A stretch of 64,000 nucleotides of DNA from assembly GCA_002346745.1 (NCBI GenBank), contig DEAL01000012.1, forward strand, positions 1 to 64,000, written 5' to 3'. The notes beneath the pieces were generated by a model. The model ran no database searches and had not been told where the DNA came from. It was given only the letters and a program-made list of their open reading frames with translations. Made by a program: the position numbers and the translations under genes. Positions 8,630 through 18,498 of the stretch are shown piece by piece (within the stretch, counting starts at the first letter, position 1; each line of letters starts with the position of its first letter). Origin of the DNA: Candidatus Neomicrothrix sp. UBA2983. Its GTDB lineage: Bacteria > Actinomycetota > Acidimicrobiia > Acidimicrobiales > MedAcidi-G1.

Positions 8630-9208
8630 GACTGCCGTCACCGTTCCGCGATTCCCCGGCTTGAGGTAGGCATCCTCGAGGTATTCGAGCAATCCCTTAC
8701 GGAACTCGAGTTCCTCCGGGATGCGTTCCACGATGAAGGCGATGCCAGGGTGGAGGGCATTCAGCACCTGAGCGTCCTCGGGTGCGGCGTAGTCGGATCC
8801 TGGGATGGGGTTACCGTGCGGACAGGTCGTGGGCTCACCCAGCACCCGCATCATCGCCTCCTCGACCGAGCCCGAGATGATGTGCTCCCACTTGCCGGCC
8901 TCGTGGTGCGCCTGGGTCCAGGACAATCCGAGGATGTCGGTGAGGAAGCACTCGGCAAGTCGGTGTCGCCGAACCACTTGGGTCCCGAGTTCATCGCCTC
9001 TGGCGGTGAGCGCGATCTGACCGTCCGCGGCGACGACAAGGCCCTCCTTTTCCATGCGGCGGATCATCTCCGAAACCGCCGGACGTGAGATGTCGAGGCG
9101 CTCGGCGATCCGGGCCTGGATGACTTCGACGTCGTCCTCGGCCAGTTCGTAGATGGCCTCACAGTACTCCTCGAAGGCCGGATGGTATTCGGGGGCCTCG
9201 TAGTCCAT
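8537..9208 (-). CDS. DtxR/IdeR-family metal-dependent transcriptional regulator
   Basis: 223 aa from ATG 9208 (ATG 9232 would add 8 residues). The N-terminal winged helix is clear: YCEAIYELAEDDVEVIQARI, then LDISRPAVSEMIRRMEKEGL as recognition helix and wing. The dimerisation/metal domain follows with RRHRLAECFLTDILG, HHEAGKWEHIIS and CPHGNPIPG, holding the usual His/Glu/Cys metal ligands. The C-terminal ~70 residues are the SH3-like FeoA domain. Such proteins repress iron or manganese uptake when metal-loaded. The adjacent FbpABC-like importer and the AT-rich palindromes at 206-241, 4446-4459 and 10234-10247 are plausible targets. Its last 93 nt overlap the convergent GT-C-like gene. Confidence 0.93.
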   Translation of the reverse strand: MDYEAPEYHPAFEEYCEAIYELAEDDVEVIQARIAERLDISRPAVSEMIRRMEKEGLVVAADGQIALTARGDELGTQVVRRHRLAECFLTDILGLSWTQAHHEAGKWEHIISGSVEEAMMRVLGEPTTCPHGNPIPGSDYAAPEDAQVLNALHPGIAFIVERIPEELEFRKGLLEYLEDAYLKPGNRGTVTAVSPDGTTTVEVEGRHVGVGAFAASRILVSTD

Positions 9209-9231
9209 GGTCGCAGCGTAGCCGACGGCCA

Positions 9232-10206
9232 TCAGGTAAGGGAGGGGACTCCGACCGTACAGTGCCACGCCGCCTGTCGGACGAGGCCCTCGTCCAATCC
9301 GGTCGTGGGGCGCCATCCAACCGCCGCCTCGAGCTTCTCGGTGGAGGCGTGCGTAAGTTCGGGATCGCCAGGTGGCCGCGGCATCTGCTCAATCGGCACC
9401 CGTCGACCGACCAATTCCCCAACCCGCTCGATGACTTCGACGAGGGCGACCGGTGCGCCGCCGCCTAGGTTGAACGTCTGACCTCCCAGGCCAGCCACCT
9501 CGCCTGCGAGGAGCGTTGCGGACACGACATCTTCGACGAAAGTGAACGAACGGCGCTGGCTACCATCACCCCGCAGCGGGAATGGTGGTCCGCCAGCTGC
9601 TGCGACAAACAGTCGGTGGAAGGCCATGTCGGGCCGTTGGCGTGGTCCGTACACGGTGAAGTAGCGCAACACGACGACGTCGAGTCCTCGGTCGGCGTAG
9701 ATGGCGGCGAGAAGCTCGCCGGCCAGCTTCGAGACGCCGTAGGGGCTCATCGGTCGGGTCGGGGCAACCTCTGTCGTGACGCCGTCGGCGTTGCCGTAGA
9801 CCGACGAACTCGAAGCCAGAACCACTCGTTGGACGCCGGCGACTAGACACGCCTCCAACAGGTGCTGTGCGGCGAGAACGTTGCTGTCGACGTGGGCGCC
9901 AAAGCCGGTGCCCCATGACGACTGGACGCCCGGCTGGCCGGCTAGGTGGTACACGGTATGCACACCCTCGAGAGCGTCGACCAGGTGCATGTCGAGCAGA
10001 TCGGCCTGCCGATACCTAAAGAGCGGGTGCCCACGAGCGGACTCGACATTCGCCAACTTCGTTGCTGCGTCGTAGGCCGGTGCCAAGTTGTCGATACCGG
10101 TGACGGTCCCACCGCGATCCAGCAGGCGCTCGACGAGAGCCGAACCGATGAAACCCGCCGCCCCGGTTACCAGGTCGTGGTGCCGCTCGTCCACACGCTC
10201 GTGCAT
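9232..10206 (-). CDS. NAD-dependent nucleotide-sugar epimerase/dehydratase (GalE/WbpP-like SDR)
   Basis: 324 aa from ATG 10206. Extended SDR: NAD motif VTGAAGFIGSALVERLL (residue ~12), GIDNLAP, the LAGQPGVQSSW loop, catalytic Ser in ASSSSVYG and the YxxxK pair YGVSK, followed by RYFTVYGPRQRPDMA. This set is typical of UDP-glucose/UDP-glucuronate 4-epimerases. It lies 23 nt upstream of dtxR on the same strand and so may share its transcript. It probably supplies a nucleotide sugar to the neighbouring glycosyltransferases. Exact substrate unknown. Confidence 0.88.
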   Translation of the reverse strand: MHERVDERHHDLVTGAAGFIGSALVERLLDRGGTVTGIDNLAPAYDAATKLANVESARGHPLFRYRQADLLDMHLVDALEGVHTVYHLAGQPGVQSSWGTGFGAHVDSNVLAAQHLLEACLVAGVQRVVLASSSSVYGNADGVTTEVAPTRPMSPYGVSKLAGELLAAIYADRGLDVVVLRYFTVYGPRQRPDMAFHRLFVAAAGGPPFPLRGDGSQRRSFTFVEDVVSATLLAGEVAGLGGQTFNLGGGAPVALVEVIERVGELVGRRVPIEQMPRPPGDPELTHASTEKLEAAVGWRPTTGLDEGLVRQAAWHCTVGVPSLT

Positions 10207-10233
10207 AGGATGAAGCCTAGTTGTCAAGCGATA

Positions 10234-10247
10234 ACAAGTAAACTTAA
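10234..10247. promoter_or_regulatory. AT-rich motif in a divergent promoter, third candidate metalloregulator site
   Basis: On the minus strand it reads TTAAG-TTTA-CTTGT, like the sites at 206-219 and 4446-4459. It lies 28-41 bp upstream of the epimerase-dtxR unit, so it could serve DtxR autoregulation. On the plus strand TTGTCA (10221-10226) and TAACAT (10245-10250), 18 bp apart, could be a promoter for the thiolase-like gene. Both are suggestions from sequence alone. Confidence 0.3.
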
Positions 10248-10326
10248 CATCGGCTATCGGTACTGCCCTATAGGGACCAAGCCACCCGCCTCGGCTTCCT
10301 CGCGAACCGCGCTGCATGCTGAGTGC

Positions 10327-11799
10327 GTGAACCTCGACCCGCGCACCCCGGTGATCGTCGGCGCCGCCCAGGTCACCGACCGGGTCGATGACCCGACCGA
10401 CGCCCGAACCCCGCTCGAACTGATGGTCGACGCCCTCGAGTCGGCGGCCATCGACGGCGGCGCCCCCGGCTGCCTCGCCGACCTGAACCTCCTCGGTGTG
10501 TCAGGCGGGCTCTGGAGCTACACCGACCCCGGTCGGCAGGTCGCCGACCGCGTCGGGGCGGCTGATGCCGCCACACTCGTCACCGCCTGGTCGGGCCACT
10601 CGCCGCAGTTCCTCCTCAACCACCTGGCCGCCCGCATCCAGGCCGGCGACCTCGAAGCCGCCGCCCTGATGGGCGGCGAGGTCAACGCCTCCCGGCGGCG
10701 GGCCAGGCGCCTCGGCGTCGACATCCGGCGCGACGCCGAAACCGGCCTGGCACCCGCCGCGCAGTTCGGCGAAACGCTCGTGATGGCGACGCCCGAAGAG
10801 CAGGCCCGGGGCGTCGACGCCCCCGTCACCGTGTACCCGCTCCTCGACTCGGCGATCCGCCACGACCGGGGAGAGACGATCGACGAGCACCGGCGGCGAC
10901 TCGGCGACCTGTGGGCCGGCTTCAATGCCGTGGCCGTCGGCAATCCGCACGCCGCGGTCCGAACCCCCATGAACGGGGAGCAGATCACGACTCCCACCGA
11001 CGGCAACCGCCTGGTGGGCGCCCCCTATACGGTGGCCATGAACGCCCACAACTCGGTCGACCAGGCCTCGGCGGTCCTCCTCGTTTCAGCCGCGCGGGCC
11101 GAGGCCCTCGGCGTGCCCCGGGACCGCTGGGTCTTCCCCGTGGCCGGCAGCTCCGGCCTCGACACCGTGTGGATCAGCGAACGCTGGGAACTGCACCGCG
11201 CCCCCGTCCTCCGCCTGGCCGGCACCGCCGCCCTCGAGGCCGCCGGCATCGGCGTCGGCGACTTGGCCCACCTCGACCTGTACTCGTGCTTCCCTTCGTC
11301 GGTGCAACTCTCGACCACCGAGCTGGGCATCGGCGACGACCGGCCCCTCACGGTCACCGGCGGGCTGACCTTCGCCGGCGGGCCGTTCAACAACTACAGC
11401 GGCCAGGCCGTCGCTGCGCTCGTCCACCGCATGCGCGACGATCCCGGGCCCGGCTTCGTCCACGCCAACGGCGGCTATGCCACCAAGCACGCCTTCGGCG
11501 TCTACGCCACCGAACCCCCGGACCGGCCCTACCAATCCGTCGAGGTGCAGGCCGGCGCCGCCGACCTGCCCACCCGGACCGTCGACCACGGCCACGTGGG
11601 CCCGGCGACCATCGAAGCCTACGCCGTGATGCACGGCCGTGACGGGGCGCCGACCCACGCCCTGGTGGCCCTACGTACCCCCGGCGACGCCCGCACCTGG
11701 GGCACGATCCGCGACACCGGACGGCTCACCGCCATGACGGTGGAAGAGCACGTGGGCCGCCCCGCCGAGCTCGACCCCGACGGACTGGTGGCGGTCTGA
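10327..11799 (+). CDS. Thiolase-like protein (TLP1-type, annotated as acetyl-CoA acetyltransferase)
   Basis: 490 aa from GTG 10327; everything upstream in this frame is antisense to the epimerase. It has the thiolase scaffold (PVIVGAAQVTDR; LMGGEVNAS; LDLYSCFPSSVQ; HANGGYATKHAFGVYAT) and an extra C-terminal domain (VEAYAVMHG-like region, here IEAYAVMHGRDGAPTHALVA) as in thiolase-like protein 1. Where biosynthetic thiolases carry the nucleophilic Cys, this protein reads TAWSGHSPQ, so the Cys is absent; the GHS/GNT-PQ form is usual in this group. It probably acts on a CoA ester, but the reaction is not established. The nitronate monooxygenase gene follows 25 nt downstream. Confidence 0.8.
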   Translation: MNLDPRTPVIVGAAQVTDRVDDPTDARTPLELMVDALESAAIDGGAPGCLADLNLLGVSGGLWSYTDPGRQVADRVGAADAATLVTAWSGHSPQFLLNHLAARIQAGDLEAAALMGGEVNASRRRARRLGVDIRRDAETGLAPAAQFGETLVMATPEEQARGVDAPVTVYPLLDSAIRHDRGETIDEHRRRLGDLWAGFNAVAVGNPHAAVRTPMNGEQITTPTDGNRLVGAPYTVAMNAHNSVDQASAVLLVSAARAEALGVPRDRWVFPVAGSSGLDTVWISERWELHRAPVLRLAGTAALEAAGIGVGDLAHLDLYSCFPSSVQLSTTELGIGDDRPLTVTGGLTFAGGPFNNYSGQAVAALVHRMRDDPGPGFVHANGGYATKHAFGVYATEPPDRPYQSVEVQAGAADLPTRTVDHGHVGPATIEAYAVMHGRDGAPTHALVALRTPGDARTWGTIRDTGRLTAMTVEEHVGRPAELDPDGLVAV

Positions 11800-11824
11800 C
11801 CGCCTGCGCGATCATGGAGGCCTG

Positions 11825-12961
11825 ATGCAGACACCGGCCACGGAGATGTTCGGGATCGAGTTCCCGATCTTCGCGTTCAGCCACTGCCGCGACGTCGTCG
11901 CCGCCGTCTCGAAGGCCGGCGGCCTCGGCGTCCTCGGCGCCGTCGGCCACGGTGACGAGGCCCTCGAGGTGGACCTGGCCTGGATCGAGGACGAGGTCGG
12001 CGACCGCCCCTACGGCGTGGACCTGATCGTCCCGGCCCGCTACACCGGCGATGCCGACGGGGGCCTCAGCAACCGTGACGCCTTGGGCCTGATTCCCGAT
12101 GGACACCGGGAGTTCCTGCGCGACCTCCTCGACCGGTACGAAGTTCCCGAGCACCCCGATGCCGCCTCCAACTGGGCGGACGACGTCGAGGCCGACGCCC
12201 CGTTCTCCCTGAACCGGGCCGAACGGCAACTCGACATCGCCTTCGCCCACCGCCCGGCGCTGGTCGCCAACGCCCTCGGCCCACCCCCGCCCGACATGAT
12301 TGAGCGGGCCCACGAGGCCGGCGCCAGGGTGGCGGCACTCGCCGGCACCCGCGCCCACGCCGAACGGAACGTGGCGGCCGGGGTCGACCTGATCATCGCC
12401 CAGGGCGGAGAGGCCGGCGGTCACACCGGCGAAATCGGCACCATGGTGCTGGTACCCGAGGTCGTGGACGCCGTCGCCCCGGTCCCCGTACTCGGCGCCG
12501 GCGGCATCGGCCGCGGCCGCCAGATGGCCGCCGCCATGGCACTCGGTGCCGCAGGAGTCTGGTGCGGGTCCGTGTGGCTCACCACCGACGAGGCCGAGAC
12601 CCACCCCGTCGTCAAGCAGAAGTTCCTCGAGGCCGCCACCGGCGACACGCTGCGGTCGCGGTCGCTCACCGGCAAGCCGGCCCGCATGCTCCGCTCGGCC
12701 TGGACCGAGGAGTGGGACCGGGAGGACACCCCCGACCCGCTCGGCATGCCACTCCAACCGATGCTGACGGGCCGCATCCAGGATCGGATCAACCGGGCGG
12801 CCCACCACGAGGGCTCGGGCGCTGAGCAGTTGGCGACCTACTTTGTGGGCCAGGTGGTCGGGTCCATGAACCGTCCCATGTCGGCCGGACAGGTGGTCAT
12901 GGAGATGATCGAGGAGTTCATCGAAGCCTCGGAGTCGCTGGCCGGCCAGTTGGAGGTCTGA
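11825..12961 (+). CDS. Nitronate monooxygenase-family flavoprotein (2-nitropropane dioxygenase-like)
   Basis: 378 aa. TIM-barrel FMN protein: MFGIEFPIFAFSHCRDVVAA, SKAGGLGVLG, then AQGGEAGGHTGEIGT and PVLGAGGIGRGRQMAAAMAL, the phosphate-binding loops of this family, and GAAGVWCGSVWL. The His in GGHTG is the residue usually invoked in catalysis. Its start follows GGAGG (11817-11821). Many members near CoA genes are not true nitronate oxidases, so the substrate is open. It is likely cotranscribed with the preceding thiolase-like gene. Confidence 0.85.
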   Translation: MQTPATEMFGIEFPIFAFSHCRDVVAAVSKAGGLGVLGAVGHGDEALEVDLAWIEDEVGDRPYGVDLIVPARYTGDADGGLSNRDALGLIPDGHREFLRDLLDRYEVPEHPDAASNWADDVEADAPFSLNRAERQLDIAFAHRPALVANALGPPPPDMIERAHEAGARVAALAGTRAHAERNVAAGVDLIIAQGGEAGGHTGEIGTMVLVPEVVDAVAPVPVLGAGGIGRGRQMAAAMALGAAGVWCGSVWLTTDEAETHPVVKQKFLEAATGDTLRSRSLTGKPARMLRSAWTEEWDREDTPDPLGMPLQPMLTGRIQDRINRAAHHEGSGAEQLATYFVGQVVGSMNRPMSAGQVVMEMIEEFIEASESLAGQLEV

Positions 12962-13019
12962 CCGGGACCCAGGCGGAACGGACTCGGGTCGGCGGGTCGG
13001 CGGGGCGGCGAGCCACTGC

Positions 13020-13850
13020 TCAGGCGACCGACACCGCGATGCGCTCCAGGTCGGCGGGTAGCAGAATCCTGCCGTCGAAGTGTTCGGCTGCCCGGCCCAC
13101 CAGTTCCTCCTCATGGGCGGGAGCGGGTGCAGGCACGACGTGGTTCAACACCAGGGTCCCCACACCCGCCCGAGCCGCCGTCTGTGCCGCATCGGCGATC
13201 GTGGAGTGGTAGTCCAGGACGTCCATCAGACGCGGGATCGCCACGTGTCGGATGGCGTCGTCCCGCACCACGGTCTGGACGTATACGTCTGCTCCGACAC
13301 ACAGCTCGTCCAGACCGGCGCACGGCACCGTGTCGCCGGCCAGCACGACCGAACCACCGTCCGCATCGATGCGGTAGGCCACCGTCGGGTGCACAGGCCG
13401 GTGCTCGGTGGGGGCCGAGGTGATCCTCACCTCGTCGTCCTCGTGGACGAGGCCGCCGGAGGTCTCCTGCACCCGCACCTCGGGGCCGGATTCCAGGTCC
13501 TCGTGGTGCGCGATCCGGTACCCGATGTCGGGGCCCAGCATGGCCAACGTGTCGCCGACCAGCCTCTCGGTCCCCACCGGGCCCACCACGTCCAGCGGCG
13601 CCGGCGGAAAGCCCCCGATCCAGCGACTGGTGATGACGTCGTTGAAGTCGGTCAGGTGGTCACTGTGCAGGTGCGTGAGCAACACCCGGTCCAGCGCACC
13701 GGCACCGGACCCGGCGGCCGCCAGGCGCATAAGGCACCCCCTGCCGGCATCCACCAGCAGGTGGCGACCGGCTGCCACAACCAGTTGAGACGGTCCGGCA
13801 CGGTTCGGGTCGGGAATCGGGCTGCCCGTGCCCGTCATGACCAGGTCCAC
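13020..13850 (-). CDS. MBL-fold metallohydrolase (RNase Z/arylsulfatase-like subgroup)
   Basis: 276 aa from GTG 13850, preceded by GGAGGT at 4-nt spacing. Metallo-beta-lactamase fold: VDAGRGCLMRL, zinc motif THLHSDH (HxHxDH), Asp in VLAGDTVPC and His in LVLNHVVP. The N-terminal TGTGSPIPDPNRAG resembles RNase Z-like hydrolases, but the exosite arm of true RNase Z is not apparent, so a small-molecule ester or lactone substrate is likelier. It is last in a minus-strand run acyl-CoA ligase, SDR, MBL with gaps of about 36 and 28 nt. Confidence 0.85.
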   Translation of the reverse strand: MDLVMTGTGSPIPDPNRAGPSQLVVAAGRHLLVDAGRGCLMRLAAAGSGAGALDRVLLTHLHSDHLTDFNDVITSRWIGGFPPAPLDVVGPVGTERLVGDTLAMLGPDIGYRIAHHEDLESGPEVRVQETSGGLVHEDDEVRITSAPTEHRPVHPTVAYRIDADGGSVVLAGDTVPCAGLDELCVGADVYVQTVVRDDAIRHVAIPRLMDVLDYHSTIADAAQTAARAGVGTLVLNHVVPAPAPAHEEELVGRAAEHFDGRILLPADLERIAVSVA

Positions 13851-13878
13851 GACTACCTCCGCGTCCCGGCCGGTGGGC

Positions 13879-14655
13879 TCAGTGGGGGAAGCCGACCAGA
13901 CCGCCGCCGTCTGCGACGATCGCCTGTCCGGTGATCCAACCCGAGGCCTCCGAGGCGAGGAACAGCGCCGCCCGGCCGATGTCCTCCGGCTCGCCGAGGC
14001 GCTTCAGCGGGTACCCCTGCGCCACCTCGTCGCCTCGCCCGTCCTCCCAGAGGGCACGGGCGAAGTCAGTCTTGACCAGCCCGGGACAGACGGCGTTGAC
14101 CCGCACCCCGGGAGCAAGTTCGGCGGCCAGCTGGCGGGTGAGGTGCAGCAGCGCCGACTTGGTGATGTCGTAGGTGCCGAGGATCTGGTTGGTGTGGAAC
14201 GCCCCCACCGACGAGATGTTGACGACGTTGCCGCCGTGCTCCCTCATCCAGGCGTTCCAGCAGGCCTGGGTCCACGCCAGCGGAGCGGTCAGGTTGACGT
14301 CGAGGGTCTTCTGCCAGCGGGGCAGGTCGACGTCGATGGTCGGCCCGGCGTAGGGGTTGGTGGCGGCGTTGTTGACGAGGATGTCGACGGCCCCGAAGGT
14401 GCCCATCGTCTCGCCGACGACGCGCTCGACGTCCTCGGCGTTGCCGACGTTGCCGGCCACATGGGCCAGTTCGCCGCCGGTGGCCGCCTCGAGTTCGGCG
14501 ACCGCCTCCTCGCAGGAGTCGGCCTTTCTGCTCGAGATCATCACCCTGGCGCCGGCCGAGGCGAAGCAGCCGGCGATGGCCTTGCCGATGCCGCGTGAGC
14601 CGCCGGTGACGAGCGCGACCTTCCCGTCGAGGTTCGTGTCCATGTGGAGTTCCAT
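13879..14655 (-). CDS. Short-chain dehydrogenase/reductase
   Basis: 258 aa. Classical SDR: TGGSRGIGKAIA (TGxxxGxG), NNAAT, Ser in NISSVGAF and YDITKS as the YxxxK pair, with VNAVCPGLVKTDFA and the C-terminal GWITGQAIVADGG typical of FabG-like members. Start ATG 14655 (MELHMDT) has TAGGGT 8 nt upstream on its own strand, the spacing of a leaderless promoter; ATG 14643 is an alternative. Neighbouring ligase and hydrolase suggest acyl-CoA or alcohol metabolism. Substrate unknown. Confidence 0.9.
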   Translation of the reverse strand: MELHMDTNLDGKVALVTGGSRGIGKAIAGCFASAGARVMISSRKADSCEEAVAELEAATGGELAHVAGNVGNAEDVERVVGETMGTFGAVDILVNNAATNPYAGPTIDVDLPRWQKTLDVNLTAPLAWTQACWNAWMREHGGNVVNISSVGAFHTNQILGTYDITKSALLHLTRQLAAELAPGVRVNAVCPGLVKTDFARALWEDGRGDEVAQGYPLKRLGEPEDIGRAALFLASEASGWITGQAIVADGGGLVGFPH

Positions 14656-14691
14656 GGCGGGCGACCCTAGTCAGCGGCCCCCCGCCGGACC

Positions 14692-16251
<1,560 letters not shown>

Positions 16252-16259
16252 GGTCGCCG

Positions 16260-16265
16260 AACCTA
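16260..16265 (-). promoter_or_regulatory. -10 element for a leaderless acyl-CoA synthetase transcript
   Basis: On the minus strand TAGGTT ends 8 nt before the ATG at 16251, putting the expected transcription start about 2 nt from the start codon. One of a recurring set in this window. Confidence 0.4.
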
Positions 16266-16419
16266 CACGCGTCGTCGGGCGCTGTCAGTAGCCGCCGGTG
16301 CCCGTTCAGCACGGGGAGCACGCGCCGTGTGGCCACAGGCTCCCACCGACAGCCCGATCACGCCCGTGGCGCCGGCGGGCGCGACACTCGGGCCGGGAAA
16401 GCGGCGAAGGGGGTCCGCC

Positions 16420-17454
16420 ATGGCCGAGCAGCGACGGGCGACGCGCATCGTCCTCGCGCCCGAGGACGAGTACAACCACAAGCCCGACCCGGTCCCCAAC
16501 TACAACGAGTCGATGTACCTCAACGTCGTCGACCACGGGTCGACGGTCGGGGCCTGGTTCAGGATCGGCAACCGGGTCAACGAGGGCTACGCCGAGATGA
16601 CCTGCTGCGTGTACCTCCCCGACGGGCGGGTGGGGTTCATGTACCGGCGGCCCGAGATCGCCACCAACGAGGTGTTCGACGCCGGCGGGCTGCGCATCGA
16701 CGTCGAGGAGCCGTTCCGGCGGCTGCGGGTGCGCTACGACGGCCTGGTCTGCCTGCTGGACGAGCCCACACAGATGGCCGACCCGAAGGCGGCGTTCACG
16801 CAGAACCCGTCGGTGCCGTGCACGGTCGACCTGGCCTACCGGGGGATCTCGCCCATGTACGGGGGCCGGCCGGTCGACGCCGAGACCGGCCTCGAGCCCG
16901 AGCAGGACGCCGAGTCGTCGTTCTCGAAGGCCCACTACGAGCAGCACGTGGCCGCCATGGGCACCATCCGGGTCGGCGACGAGTCGTTCGCCGTGGACGG
17001 GCTGGGCCTGCGGGACAAGTCGTGGGGCGCCCGCTACTGGCAGGCCATCTCGTGGTACCGCTGGCTGCCGATGGCGTTCGGCGAGGACTTCGCCATGATG
17101 CTGTCGCTGATCAGCCGGGACGGCACGGACCGCAACCCGGGGGGCATGGTGCTCCACGGCGACCGGTACCACCAGGTGCGGGAGGTCGCCATCGACACCG
17201 ACTGGGACGACGCCGGCCACCAGACGGGGCTCACGGCAGTGGTGTCGACCGACGAGCGGACCTACGAGGTACGGGGCACGGTCACGTCGCTGATCCCGCT
17301 GCGGAACCGTCGCACCACCCCGGACGGCGAGGTGCTCCACACGCGCATCACCGAGGGGCTCACCCGGTTCCGGTGCGACGGGAGGACGGGCTGGGGCCTG
17401 TCCGAGTACCTCGACCAGGTCGTCGACGGCCGCCCGGTCGGCTTCGAGGCCTGA
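16420..17454 (+). CDS. Uncharacterised DUF7064/7065-like protein
   Basis: 344 aa from ATG 16420 with GAAGGGGG upstream; the much longer open frame before it is antisense to the ligase. No catalytic motif is recognised. The protein is soluble and beta-rich, with features such as NESMYLNVVDHG, CCVYLPDGRVGFMYRRPE, DKSWGARYWQ near the middle and LSEYLDQVVDG at the end. This pattern recalls the AttH/DUF7064-DUF7065 proteins found near lipid or steroid degradation genes in actinobacteria, but that assignment is from memory and tentative. Confidence 0.7.
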   Translation: MAEQRRATRIVLAPEDEYNHKPDPVPNYNESMYLNVVDHGSTVGAWFRIGNRVNEGYAEMTCCVYLPDGRVGFMYRRPEIATNEVFDAGGLRIDVEEPFRRLRVRYDGLVCLLDEPTQMADPKAAFTQNPSVPCTVDLAYRGISPMYGGRPVDAETGLEPEQDAESSFSKAHYEQHVAAMGTIRVGDESFAVDGLGLRDKSWGARYWQAISWYRWLPMAFGEDFAMMLSLISRDGTDRNPGGMVLHGDRYHQVREVAIDTDWDDAGHQTGLTAVVSTDERTYEVRGTVTSLIPLRNRRTTPDGEVLHTRITEGLTRFRCDGRTGWGLSEYLDQVVDGRPVGFEA

Positions 17455-17461
17455 ACGGCGC

Positions 17462-17764
17462 CTAGAAGAGCTTGGTGGCGGTGGCGCCGTCGAAGCGGTC
17501 GACGGACATGCCGGTCACGCCGAGGCCGCCCAGGGCCTTCTGGAACTCGGCGATGTGGGGGGCGCGCATGTGGGCCTTCATGGCGTCGTCGTCGGCCCAC
17601 CGCTCGAAGATGCGGATGCGGCCGGGCGTCGCCGGGTCGGCGCTGAGCACGTAGTCGTCGCACCCCTCCTCGGCGTGGGTGGCCTGCATCAGCGGCACGA
17701 TGGCGGCGAGCGCCTCGTCGACCTTGTCGGGATCGAGGGTGATGGTGCCGGCGATGAGGATCAT
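17462..17764 (-). CDS. Putative quinol monooxygenase (ABM-domain)
   Basis: 100 aa from ATG 17764, with AAGGAAG upstream. A single ferredoxin-like antibiotic biosynthesis monooxygenase (ABM/YgiN) domain: MILIAGTITLDPDK, THAEEGCDDYVLSAD, IRIFERWADDDAMKAHM and HIAEFQ. Usual length and motif order for YgiN-like cofactor-free quinol monooxygenases. It is convergent with the DUF7064-like gene (7-nt gap). Substrate unknown. Confidence 0.85.
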   Translation of the reverse strand: MILIAGTITLDPDKVDEALAAIVPLMQATHAEEGCDDYVLSADPATPGRIRIFERWADDDAMKAHMRAPHIAEFQKALGGLGVTGMSVDRFDGATATKLF

Positions 17765-17829
17765 GGGGACGCGCTTCCTTGTCGAGTCGGGCGTGGGGTC
17801 GGGGTGACCGGAGCGTACTGTCGGACCCC

Positions 17830-17877
17830 ATGACGGTTCCCAGCGGGCATCCAGGTCGGGTGGCGGTGCGGCGATGA
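17830..17877 (+). CDS. Possible 15-codon leader peptide coupled to tag
   Basis: ATG 17830 opens a reading frame MTVPSGHPGRVAVRR whose TGA (17875-17877) overlaps the ATG of the next gene (17874) as ATGA. TACTGT (17816-17821) lies 8 nt before this ATG, the spacing seen at several other leaderless starts here. A leaderless short frame translationally coupled to the glycosylase is thus plausible. The peptide resembles nothing known, and chance occurrence remains possible. Confidence 0.3.
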   Translation: MTVPSGHPGRVAVRR

Positions 17878-18488
17878 GCGGCGGACTGGTCACCGGCGAC
17901 GACGGCATCACCCGCTGCTGGTGGCCGGGCGGGCACGCCGACTACGTCGCCTACCACGACCACGAGTGGGGCCGGCCCGTGGTCGACGACCACCGGCTGT
18001 TCGAGAAGCTGTGCCTCGAGGGTTTCCAGGCGGGGCTGTCGTGGCTGACGATCCTGCGAAAGCGGGACCGCTTCCGGGAGGTGTTCGCCGGGTTCGACCC
18101 ATCGGTGGTCGCCGGGTTCGGTGCTGCCGACGTCAAGCGGCTGCTGGGCGACACCGGAATCGTCCGGCACCGCGGCAAGGTCGAGTCGACCGTGAACAAC
18201 GCCGCCCGCTGCCTCGAGTTGGCCGAGGAGTTCGGCTCGCTGGCGGCCTACGTGTGGTCGTGGGAGCCCGTGGCGCCGGCCCGGGAGCCCGACGGCTCGA
18301 TCCCGGCGTCCACCCCCGGGTCGACGGCCCTGTCACGCGACCTGAAGCGGCGGGGCTGGTCGTTCGTCGGGCCCACCACCGTCTACGCCTTCATGCAGGC
18401 CATGGGCATGGTCAACGACCACCTCCCCGGCTGCGCCGCCCACCCCGAGGTCGAGTCGCTCCGCGCCGCCCTCGCCCGCCCGTCGTGA
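17874..18488 (+). CDS. tag: DNA-3-methyladenine glycosylase I
   Basis: 204 aa, normal Tag length. Removes 3-methyladenine from alkylated DNA in base-excision repair. Diagnostic sequence: RCWWPGG near the N-terminus, YHDHEWGRPV, LFEKLCLEGFQAGLSWLTIL (helix with the catalytic/base-binding Glu), VRHRGKV and the C-terminal MGMVNDHLPGCAAH. Cys and His at both ends match the Tag zinc site. Its ATG overlaps the stop of a 15-codon upstream frame. The helicase gene begins 10 nt after its stop, suggesting a DNA/RNA maintenance pair. Confidence 0.95.
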   Translation: MSGGLVTGDDGITRCWWPGGHADYVAYHDHEWGRPVVDDHRLFEKLCLEGFQAGLSWLTILRKRDRFREVFAGFDPSVVAGFGAADVKRLLGDTGIVRHRGKVESTVNNAARCLELAEEFGSLAAYVWSWEPVAPAREPDGSIPASTPGSTALSRDLKRRGWSFVGPTTVYAFMQAMGMVNDHLPGCAAHPEVESLRAALARPS

Positions 18489-18498
18489 CGGTCCGACC

